Shown one piece after another: positions 16,511 through 26,900 of a stretch of DNA of 41,701 nucleotides (positions are counted from its first letter, which is position 1; every line of letters begins with the position of its first letter). A model generated the notes under the pieces. It did no database searches, was not told the DNA's origin, and saw only the letters and a program-made list of their open reading frames with translations. Both the position numbers and the translations under genes were made by a program. Origin of the DNA: Candidatus Omnitrophota bacterium (GTDB lineage Bacteria; Omnitrophota; Gorgyraeia; Velamenicoccales; Velamenicoccaceae); assembly GCA_020057345.1 (NCBI GenBank), contig JAGVGA010000019.1, positions 1 through 41,701 on the forward strand. The letters are read 5' to 3'.

Positions 16511-16894
16511 TTATTTCAATCCCTCCCACCATCTCCTGGCGAACTCCTGCGGGAAGTTCGTTGAAACGAAATCCAGGATGCTCTTCTTGTGGCAATCCCT
16601 GATCTTTTTGAATGCTACGCCTGTCATATAGTTACATTCCTCTTCGGTTTTACAGGCTTCCCTCTGCCAGACCACATCCGCCTCAACGCACACCGCCCCG
16701 CCTGAGGAACCGGGGATATCCAGGACCACGCTCAGCCGGTCTCCGGGAACGTGCTTTTCCACCATGGCGAGTTTAGCGCCTGTGGTGCTCACATCCTCTG
16801 TCCGGCTAGACCCTTCTATGTGCCTTGAGATCCCCATGTAGCGCACAGGCAATTGGATATCCCAGCGAATCGCACATCTCCTATCGTCTTCCAT
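16511..16894 (-). CDS. Small PilZ-domain protein
   Basis: The start is set at the ATG at 16894 because AAGGAGGTGG lies 8 nt before it; an in-frame extension to 16984 would run back into the preceding gene. The 127-residue product is a single PilZ domain. DDRRCAIRW gives the RRxxxR motif near the N-terminus and DVSTTGAKL gives the D/NxSxxG motif, the two elements that bind cyclic di-GMP. A VVWQRE strand follows, as expected. It probably responds to cyclic di-GMP in the cytoplasm. It is 17 nt after the preceding PilZ-like gene, and both follow the giant gene. Confidence 0.85.
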   Translation of the reverse strand: MEDDRRCAIRWDIQLPVRYMGISRHIEGSSRTEDVSTTGAKLAMVEKHVPGDRLSVVLDIPGSSGGAVCVEADVVWQREACKTEEECNYMTGVAFKKIRDCHKKSILDFVSTNFPQEFARRWWEGLK

Positions 16895-16911
16895 GACAAC
16901 CACCTCCTTTT

Positions 16912-17283
16912 CTAAGCAACTATCTTCAGGATCCGCGCCATGCTCATCAGCCTCGCTCTGTCGAAAGTCACTCCGAGCTTCCACGAAGAACCGCTCGGTT
17001 GCGCCCAGGCGACCTTGGCCAATAGATGCATTGGCTCAAATCCATCCGGCAAATCAAACCACAACTCCAAAGGCGTCCTCGACCTGACCTCCTGATTCAC
17101 TTCAAGCCCGGCGCCTCCGCCACCGATATCTTTGCACAGACAATTTCCCCTTTCGCCGATTTTCAAGTCCTTGAAACGAACGGGGACATCGTCTAAAGCA
17201 AAACGGCAGAAAATACGCTTATCATCCGCTCCGGTCGAATTGTCAGAGACAATTTCCAGATGCGTTCTCTTTGCCTTAGCCAT
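16912..17283 (-). CDS. PilZ-like protein with altered cyclic di-GMP motif
   Basis: This is a 123-residue protein. KRIFCRF supplies an RxxxR-type start. The second motif reads KDIGGGGAG, where the Ser of DxSxxG is replaced by Gly, so cyclic di-GMP binding is doubtful. VRSRTPLELWFDLP and KVAWAQ match the usual PilZ strands. The ATG at 17283 has a perfect AAGGAGGTG Shine-Dalgarno. It begins 22 nt after the stop of the giant gene, so co-transcription with it is likely. It may be a paralogue of the next gene that lost ligand binding, or use a different ligand. Confidence 0.78.
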   Translation of the reverse strand: MAKAKRTHLEIVSDNSTGADDKRIFCRFALDDVPVRFKDLKIGERGNCLCKDIGGGGAGLEVNQEVRSRTPLELWFDLPDGFEPMHLLAKVAWAQPSGSSWKLGVTFDRARLMSMARILKIVA

Positions 17284-17305
17284 TTTTCACCTCCTTTCAA
17301 TGCCA

Positions 17306-17971
17306 TTATATCCCACTTGTTGTTTTCGGTACAACACCAAAACCCCCTGTTTCAACAGCCGGCTGAGCCAGGACAGGGCCCGGGCTGACCAAGGGGCTAA
17401 AGGCGGATTGTAAAGCCGCCAATATCTCGTCGCTCTGGTCCGACGGCGAATAGGCCGTGCCGCCCTGACCGCGCGAACGCGTGTAGTTCAGCGCGGCGAC
17501 AGAAACGCCGTTCTGCCTCAGTCCATCGACGATCCTTCCGGAAACAGCGCTGATCCCGCGCTCCGACGGCCGATGGCGGTAATGATCTTGGCACAAAGAA
17601 ACGGACAAATAATCAAAATCGATGGAAATAATTGCCGGCCCTGTCTTCCTTCTGATCAAAGCCGGATCGTAAACAACCCTGAGATTATCGATATCGCGCA
17701 ATGTCCTCACCCAGTCGTTGTACCACTTGAACTGCGGGTCGGTGGCTGACCACACCGGCCGTACGAGCGTGATCGGGCCGATCAGGCCTCTCTTGTGCGC
17801 AACGGTGATCCAGTTCCCTTCGTGGATCTCGGCTTCAGGTGTATCCCACGCCTCGGCGTCGTTATGAAAATCAAACACGATAAGCGGCAGGCCCTTAACA
17901 ATCGTTTTGTCGGTAAGCAATAGCTGAAGCCAGCTGATCATCTCCTGGTGATTTTCCGCAACAGAGATTGC
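17306..17971 (-). other. Giant protein, C-terminal segment: UPF0489-like domain
   Basis: After the SSPC delimiter, about 220 residues contain PLIVFDFHNDAEAW near the start and IISIDFDYLSVS near the end. This pairing (D-x-H-x-D, then xDxDYxS) is that of the UPF0489/C5orf22 family, which has an arginase/deacetylase-like metal fold. The function of that family is not established. The extreme C-terminus (SPLVSPGPVLAQPAVETGG) is a Pro/Ser-rich tail. The stop TAA is 22 nt before the PilZ-like gene. Confidence 0.5.
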
Positions 17972-20900
17972 GCACGGCGAACTGGCGCCAGGTTTGGCCA
18001 TCTTCTTGACAATTATGGCTAAGGCCTTGTTCTCTTGGACATCCCCTGATGCCATCAGCTTCCTGGCCTCGGAGGGCAGGCGCCAGGTCCAATTCTTTCT
18101 ATTTTTTGTCCCAGGCACGTTGTAGCGGTGTTCCGGCCCGGATAAACCGAATACCGTCTGGATACTCACGCACATGAGCAGATTGCCCGACCTCAGCATG
18201 ACATTCAAAAGCGAATCCAAGTCCTTGAGTGAAGCCTCGTCATCCCCTTGACCATACATACGGAATAAATCCTGTGTTTGCTTCCTGTCACCCGGCGATA
18301 ATTCTTCCACGCGATCAACAAAAGTCGCAGGTGTATCGTGGGTCTCTGATGTGATCAACATGTGAGGCAGTTGCGATGCCTCTGCCTCTCTCCAGCCTAT
18401 GACGTTATAAAGATAAAGATTGGGAAGCTCTTGAGCGAGGCGGTCCAGCATCGCGCGCACTTCTACGGGCCTTATGCCCAGATCTTCTCCGATCAACAAC
18501 ATCCCGGATTTGTATGCTTCTTGCGCAAGGGCCGTAATTATCCCCTCACCCAACTTTGCCATGGCATCAGCATCCGCGGGTTCAAACTTTCCTTTTGTCG
18601 CCGGCTGATCCCAGGGAATGACCCATTCACCGCAAAATCCCAACAGGTGATCGACGCGCATGCCGTCAAAGTACTTGGCTGCATGCCGTATACGGCTCAG
18701 CCAAAATGTCAGCACTTCTTCATATTTATCGCCCCATCCGTAAGGCAGGGAGCTCCAATTTTGGCCCTCCTTGCTGAACTGATCCGGCGGCGCGCCGTTG
18801 GTTTTATCAAATTCAAACAGTTCCTGATGGCTCCACACATCAGCGCTGTTGATGGCAGGATACATCGGCAGATCGCCCAACAAAAACACTCCTTTGGCAC
18901 GGGCAGTGGCGCGGATATCAAGGCGCTGCACATGGCTTAACCACTGAAGATATTTAAAGGATGCTATCTCCTCACTCAGTTGCTCGGCATACTTTCTTAG
19001 CGCTTCAGGGTCCCTCCGGCTTATCTCTTGCGGCCAATGCCTCCAGTCCTCTGTGTTGAAATAATCCAACAAGGCGTGGAACAACGCGTAATCATCCAGC
19101 CACCACGCCTCCTTTTCTGTGAATTGAGCCAATTCTTCGGATGCCTCAGGAACATTGCTCCGATCAAGATAGCGCAAGGCATTTTGAGCAAAAAGACTGA
19201 TACTCAAGTAGGGGCACGGATCCCTATATGTTTGTGTTAAGGGCAGGTCCATCCAAAAAGTAGCGCCGAGAATATCTTTGATAAAACTTATGAACGGTTT
19301 TGCCGCTGTGTTATCTCCGAGCGCGGCAAGAGGAGCGAGCACGCCAAAATGCTTTGATTCCCACCAATTTCCTTTAGCCTCCTCAACAGGTGAGCTGGAC
19401 GCCCGGGGCGGGTGTTTCTCTTTCAGCTGTCGCGTGAAATCCTCAACGAGCGCATCGATATCCTGGCTTCCGAACATCCCCTGGACGCGGGCCGCCTGCT
19501 CTCTGAGCGACTCCTGGACCTTCGCCTTAAAAAGAAGGTTCGTGACGTCGATGACCTTGGCATTGATCTCCTCTAAGCCCCATAGCCTGTGATAGAGCAG
19601 CCGATGGTTGCCGGCAAGGCAATAGTCCATGCCTGCGACCCTGATAACAACAATGGGATTGACGATCAAAAAGTTCTTCTTGTCTTTGTTCAGAAAATGC
19701 AGCACGCGGTCACAAGTGATGCCCGGCTGGGTCACGCGGATATCGCTTACCCGCAGGCGCATCTCTTTTAAACGATAAAGATACTCAAGGTCACCGGCCT
19801 GAAAATAGGGATAGGCGTATGCCTTCATCAAGCCCTGAATATCCAGACGCATGCCCTCCGTATCGAACCAATCCTGCTTGCGCTTTTCAATTTCTCTTGA
19901 GGCGAACCTGAATACCCGGCTGTCCACTTTCACGACGAGGCTGTTGTCCGCGTCTTTAGAAACGCTCACCACCGGCGAGCTGGAGCGATCAGTCATCTCA
20001 AGAGCGGCCGCATTTGGTTCAAACTCAAGGCCTGTAAATAATACATCCGCCAAAAATGTTTCCCCGTTAGACCTCAGGAAGGTAACCGTAATTTCATTGA
20101 TCCCCGCCAATGCCGGCGTGGCGAGAAGCGGGATCCGGATCTCATTTTCTTGGCCGTGCGTGTCCTTGAAACTGACAAATGCCTCATTGGAAATGAACCC
20201 AACTCCGACGGGACTAGCTTCTTTTCTATTAAAACCAACGACGGCTTTCTTGATCGGCTGATGAGACCGGTAGCGAATCCTCAGTGTCCCGTTGGACAAG
20301 TTCACGCGTTGCGCCTGAGGAATTGTCACGATGATTCCACCAGGGCCGATATTACCTGCTTTCAAATGATATGTGCCATCATTAGATTTCAAAAGATCAG
20401 CCTTTTCACCTGGTTGATAGAATGATTCTATATCTCTACTTAATCCCTTGGAGCCAAGATACCGCATCATGTCCTGAGGCCCTTTCCCAACAAAACCTAA
20501 AATGAGAGATAACGTATGCGCGGACGTCTGGAATCTAATAGCCTCTTTTTGGGCAATATTGTAGCCCTCCCAGGGCCCATGTTCCGTCAACAGGGTTTTT
20601 ATGACCGGCCAGTTTGCCTCCAAAAACCTCTCTGTCTCCCCGGGCGCAACCATATAAGCAAGGCCGAGAGCATAAAGAGACGCAACATTTGTAATTCGAG
20701 GATCTGTGGCTACGGCAATCTCAGGGATGCCGACTTTACCCGTATACTGTATTCCTTCACCGGTATAGCACTCTGAGAGAATATCGGGAAGGCGGTGACG
20801 AGAAGCATAATCAAGCTCAATCTCCACAAAATTTTTAAGGATTAACCTCCAGCCCGGATTATATAACTCCGGCATATACAAAGCCGGCCAAAGCATCTGA

Positions 20901-23900
20901 AACGCTGATCCATCGTAAGGCGCCACCGTCGAAACATCTCTTCCGTCTATCGGATACGATTTTATCTTGAAGGCCAAATTTTTAATGGCGCTCTGAGGCA
21001 ACCTATAGCGCACAACCACGAATATCGCAGGGCCGCGAAATTCATTCCCTAAATAATCACTATGCGCCACATGCCATTGCCCTTGATCAGGCCAACCCAA
21101 CCATTTTTCTGTCGTCCAATTATAACCAAACCTAAACATTCCTGCCGAGTCATCATACAAAAATCTGTAACCTTCGCTCTGTTTCTCAAGAAAGGCTTCC
21201 ATTTTTTCCGTGAGTTCTTTTATTTTACGGCTATCTTCAATTTTCGGCAAAAGCGCCCCAATAGCGACGCCCAAGGATGCGGAAAGATTCGCGTTATCCC
21301 CAAACACCACAAGGACGTGTCGCTCATCAAGAATTTTCATGATGGCAGCTTTGTCGCCCTCATACGGCTTCAAGGCCCCTCCAAAATCCTCTCCATAGCC
21401 CTTTATTCTATTAATTCCGGCTTCCTGACTAATACTCTGCGCCGTAATCCAGCCCTTGGTTATCAAAGCCTGCCAGATTGATTCTCCCTTCTTTTTACCA
21501 AAACCGCCATATTGCTCCTCTTTTGTCAACTTCAGCTTTTGCGCCTCTGAACCCAATGGACCCTTTCTTTCGCCGTTTTCCAAGCCCATAAAATTCACCA
21601 ACAATCCTTTATGGCTGAGTTCCGGGTTACCCTGGTCCTGACGCAGACTATTGATCACAACGATCAGTTTCTCCAAGGCCTGTTCTCCGGTCATATAGGG
21701 ATTATCCACATAGCCGGCAACGATGTTGGCCAAAACCTGCACCTCGAACCCTATAGCTGTCAGCTGGGTATAGGTTCTAAAATCCAGCCCCTTGTCTGGC
21801 TCGCGGTTCCAGCCTTCGACAAAATAGCCGGATATAGGCTCTGCCATATTGTTTCCCGGGGCTAGATATCTCATCGCGTTATCCAGTAACGCGCGCGCAT
21901 ATTTATGAGTTGGTGACAGGCTGGCCTGCGTTCTTCCCACCGGCGAGCTGGACGCGCCTTTTCCCCGGTCGCCCGGTCCTTGTCCGCCTGTCAGCCCCTG
22001 TTTCTCAAGCTCGGGGGTATAGAATCTGGACACCTCTCTTTTAAACACGCCCTTGGCCCTGGATAGAATCTTTCCCTCGAGCGACTCGACAAAATCAACG
22101 CTCTCCGCCAGATATCTCTTGATCTTTTTAATGTCTGATTTGTAGCGCGGCGTCTGGAGATTGTGAAGCCTGTCGGCGATCTTGATGACCCTGACATAGC
22201 TTTTTTTGCATCCTGCGATGCGGAGAAGAAAATCCTTATCCTCTTCGCCTTCTTTTTTCGTCAATACGCCGACGCCGTCGAATATCGCTTTGATCACGAC
22301 ATCGCTGATCCCTGTCTTGGCGAACTCTTTGCGCATGATATCAAGGATGTCTCCCGGCCCTTCGTAATCTTCAACCGTATCGTGGAGAAGGGCGATCGCC
22401 AGCAGGATCGCATCGGCATAGTGTGCCAGGTTCTCTCTGTCCGCCTTGATATTAAATCTGCGAAGGACCCTGAATTGTTCGATCAAAATAGAAGCAACCG
22501 ACAACAAGTGTATGAGATAGGGCTCACCGTTGGCTCTCTGCTGATCTCCATGAACGCGCTTGGCGAGCATCCAGGCGACATCGACGATCTGCCAATGCTT
22601 TTCCAGCTTTTTGTCCCCTATAATCGCAATCTCTTTTAGGCGCCTGAACTCCCTTTCCAGCCACTCTTCGTCGATCTTCGACGCATCTTTTTTGTAAACC
22701 AGCGCGTTCGCTTTCAAGAGCTTCTCCCCAAAGAATGCGCTTGCAGGGAGAGCCTTCCCGATCCGGTCGATGATCCTGGAGGCGTCAAACCACTTTTCTG
22801 CAGTCGTTAATATGGCGCCGCCTTCGCGCGTATTATTGACGATGTTGCCGGAAATGATGTTGGTCCTCAACGGGCCCGTTTCTTTTTCGCGCAATTCCAC
22901 CTTGTATTCGTTAAAATTATAGAGGACGAAATGAAAATGCGGCTCACTGTCCTTTATCCTGAATTTGACCAAAGAGACATGTTTTGTCGCTATCCTTTCC
23001 CGTATATATTTTTTGACGCGCAGCCGTCCGTCAGCGGTGAATTCGAAATATTTCTTGATCCTCATCTTATCGTTTTGGCCAAGCGTCCGGTCATTCCTCA
23101 CAAACCACTCGAGACCGTAAAATCCTCTCTTACCCTGCAAAAGCGCAAGCAGATTGACGTGCGTAACTAAGATCTCAATCTTCCCTGGGCTCACGCCCGC
23201 CTCCATAAACAGGATAAGCGCCTGGAATGCCTCGAAAAACTTTGCCCCATCTTTATAAAAAGAAACTCCTCCGGCGCTGTGGCCCCTGACCGTTGTGCGC
23301 AAAGAGACATCCTTGAGCATGGGAATGATCCTTTGTTTCAGATGCGCATAGACCCCCTGCCCTTCGTCAAAGAAATACGGATATTGCTCCTGCAGCGGAG
23401 CGATCTCCGAGAACATGACAGGCCACATCCTCAACTTAAACCAACTGGAAAATCTTTTGCTCTTGAGCGAATCGACGAGGGAGGCGATCTCCATCATCAA
23501 GCCATGGTGCGAAGCGCTGTCTATCTGTTCATCAAACAAAATATCCAAAAGCGCGCTCAACAGGCGAGCGTCGATGATCTTCTTAAGCCGGTCCAGCGTC
23601 TCGCGCGCCTCCTCGACGCTGTTATTTCGCAAGCTCATCCGGAGTTTTTCAAAAACCTCCTGCTGTTGATCGTTGCCTATGGGCGAACTCGAAGAGCGCC
23701 TGAAACGGTCCCTGGTCCTTTTGATCTCTCTGACCTGTTCCACAGGGGCATTGCTCAGCGCAATGATAACATCGAACCTTTCGCCTCTGAGCTGGCCTAT
23801 TTTACGGTCTATCAATCCTTCTGTTTCGGAATGCTTCAAAACAAAATTCCAAGGAAGAAATCTTTTCCGGCGCTTAGCCTCCTCCTGCATAGTCAGGCGT

Positions 23901-26900
23901 ATCGTATCTTTGGAAAAAAGAAATTCCTTGAGCCTGGGCAAGGGGAGTTTTATCGTTAAGCTATTTCTCCCGTTGAGCCCTGCACGGGAAATAAACTGCG
24001 GCCTGTCTTGCCGGGCCTGAATAAATATTTTTATAGCCTCAGCCATGTAACCGCCGTCGGCTTCTCCGAAATAAACGATATTCCTTATGCCGGAGAATTC
24101 CGGATAATCGACCAGCACCTCTAAGTGCGGCTCGCTTTCTCTAAGATTGATCCCTATGACCTGCTGATAAAGCCTGGCCAGGGTTAAGTGGAATTTAAAC
24201 TCGAAAACCGTATTATCGCTGATCGCATCAAATTGCTTGACGACTTCCCCATCGCCGTCATAAACTTTCCGATTGATCGACCGCAGGCGGCCCAGGTTGA
24301 TCTGCCTTAAGATCACGTCTCTTTCAACGATCACCTCGTGAAGGCCGGATATTTCTCCGGCCAGACCCAGGACGACGTGATGGTTTCTCCTGCCCTTTTG
24401 GAGCGCGCGCGCCATTTCTAATACGGCGCGGTGAACAAAGGAGTGAACTTGATCGCTGCCTTCCCGATCGTATAGGAACAAACCATCGACTTTCGCCAGG
24501 AACCTCTTGGATGAAAAATCCCTGTTTTCAAACCCGCTGTCAATCGCCCTTAAGGCCTTGGCGACCTCGCGATCGTTGATTGGTGAACTGGATGCGCCTT
24601 CATTTTCCAGGCGGTATGTCCCGAATCCCAGCTCGCGCAGATCCGCGAATGCCAGGCGCATCAGCGTCACGCCGCGGCCGATCTCCGGAGAGCTCTCGGC
24701 CTTTTTTGCAAGGCGCGCGGTCAGGCCTTCCACCGTATTCCACGGCCCCAGAGGATTACCAGCCCTCCTTAACCCAAATCTGTTATAGATCATCATGTAA
24801 GGCATGGAGGATTTCCCGTTCTTGAAAGTAGGATGGAACTTCGGATTCACGCCAAGCAGTTCAGAAAATTCGTGCCGGCGCGCGTATTCAACAGCGGAGA
24901 CCAATAGCGCTTCAGACGGCATAAGCCCTACTTTTGCAAAAAAATCGGCAACCTCGCCGTTAGTCGCGCCGCGCACACCGCCAAGCCTGTGATTACGTAA
25001 TGTGCTCGCCTGGCCATCTACGCCGATCCTGAAAAATACGCCGCTCAAAGGATTGGCGGACATCCTTTGTTCGCCCAACAGGATCTCAACCCCAAACGTG
25101 CTCTCTCCCAAACCAAACCGCAGGCCCAAAAAGTAAGGCGTCTCATTGATACAGCTTCTTAAGAAAGTGCGATTTGCCATAAAATCATTCGAGTAAGAAC
25201 GGATCACTCTATCCGCGTATCCGGTCATCCAGTCAATCTTACTGTCGTCTGCTGAATCTTGCGGAACCAAATAAGCGAACTTTTGCTTTAAGTGCGGGTG
25301 AGTTCGGTAAGAAACGATATAGAATTTTAAAAATCTGTCCAAGGCCTCCGGCGACAACTGAGACATCCGCACATATTTATTAAGCCAATCGAACATAAAC
25401 CTCACGGCCTGACTATCAAGCCCCCAGACAGTTGATAGTAAAATGGTCCAGTAATGAATATGCCTCTTGCCTTCGTATCTGCCGCCTCTCTGATAAGAAA
25501 AAATCAGAAAAGTGAATATCTTGTGCATGAGCGCCGGCTCAAGCAGACGGCCAGGATCTTTTGTCTGAGCCCAATGACCGATCTTTTCCCGGTCTGCAGC
25601 AGAAAAAATCGACTCTTCTAAGCTGCCAAGCACTTGCCCGATCATGGCATCAACAGGAGACGAAACCTGAGCGCCTTCTGAAACATAAGCCGCCTTGAGC
25701 AGCTGCGCCTTGTCTTCTTCGCTCAAGTTGTGTCCGACAGCCAATACCTCCAAAAGCACATCCGTCTCGCCGCGGACCAGAGAAAAATAATTCTTGCGGC
25801 CTTGGAACCTGAAGTGCTCGATCAAAAGCGGGATGCCCAATATCCTTTTTTCTTCCGGAGAAAACGCCGACCAGCCCAACTCATGCGTTTGCAGCTTCTT
25901 TATTTTTGAGACGGAATATTTCTTACTGCTCTTTAGCGGCTTGAATTCTCGGGCTTCTTTGATACCGACGAGTTCGACAACCGCTTCAAAAGCCGGATTC
26001 GGAATGCGCTCGGACTTCTTTTCCGGATTGTCGATATTCAAAGAAATAAAAGCCGCTTGATACAATCTCGTTCCCCAGAGGCTCGCCTCGGCAGACGTCT
26101 TCTCGATCTTCTGCGATCTTAAAAAATTGTCAAAAGCCCGGGCAAAAAGCTCTTCTTCGGATAATTGCGAAGAACAAAGGTAAGCGGCGATGCATAAATT
26201 CCTGAAATCCTCCATAAAAACCGCCAAGGTCAATGCATCCAGGACCTTCTCCCTGGCCTCTTCCAGGACATTGCGCGCTGATTCGCTGTTCCCGTCTTTG
26301 ATCAGCTTGCCGCTAAATCCTAAAAGGCCTTTTAAGGACTTGAATTCAGGCTCGCGGAAACAGATCGTCAACTTCTCGGCACGCAGAAAACCCTGGACCT
26401 TACCGTACGCGGCCCGGAGGTCCTTCTTATCCAGCGCCTGCAAGATCTTATCCAGTCGCCCCAGCATCTCCCGGTTGCGCGCAAAAGTGATCTCGCGCAT
26501 CTGGCTCATTCGTCCTTCCCGGATCTTCTCGATGATGCGGCGCACCGCCTGGCCGCGGATCGTGACAAATCGCAAAGCCACGCCCAGAATGCTGCGGCTG
26601 GCGCGGAACTCTCCGCGGCTATTCAAGGCCATGGCGAGATCCAGAGAAAGCCGGATGATATCCTTGATGCCGAGAACAGCCCGGTCCAGCTTTTCGCGGA
26701 TCTGCGCCAATTCAGCCTGCATCCGGCTGACTTCTTCGGCGAGGATCTCCGGCTGATCACCGGACGACGCTGTCTTCGCGATCGCCTCATCCATATTTTT
26801 ATTGATATCGCTTAAAGTCTTATAAACAGACCTCAGCCAATTAAGTTCGCGGCCTTCGGTCCTGATCTGGTCGTCCATGGAACGGAACGCCTCCCAGAAA

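Noticed and set aside
23260-23290. GHSAGG as a lipase/esterase nucleophile motif
   Set aside because: The surrounding residues (TTVRGHSAGGVSFYKDG) lack the preceding beta-strand, and no Asp/His triad context could be found.
24660-24710. KAESSPEIG as a 22nd delimiter
   Set aside because: It is followed by Glu rather than V, I or L and lies within an apparently continuous domain near the segment's end, so it was not counted.
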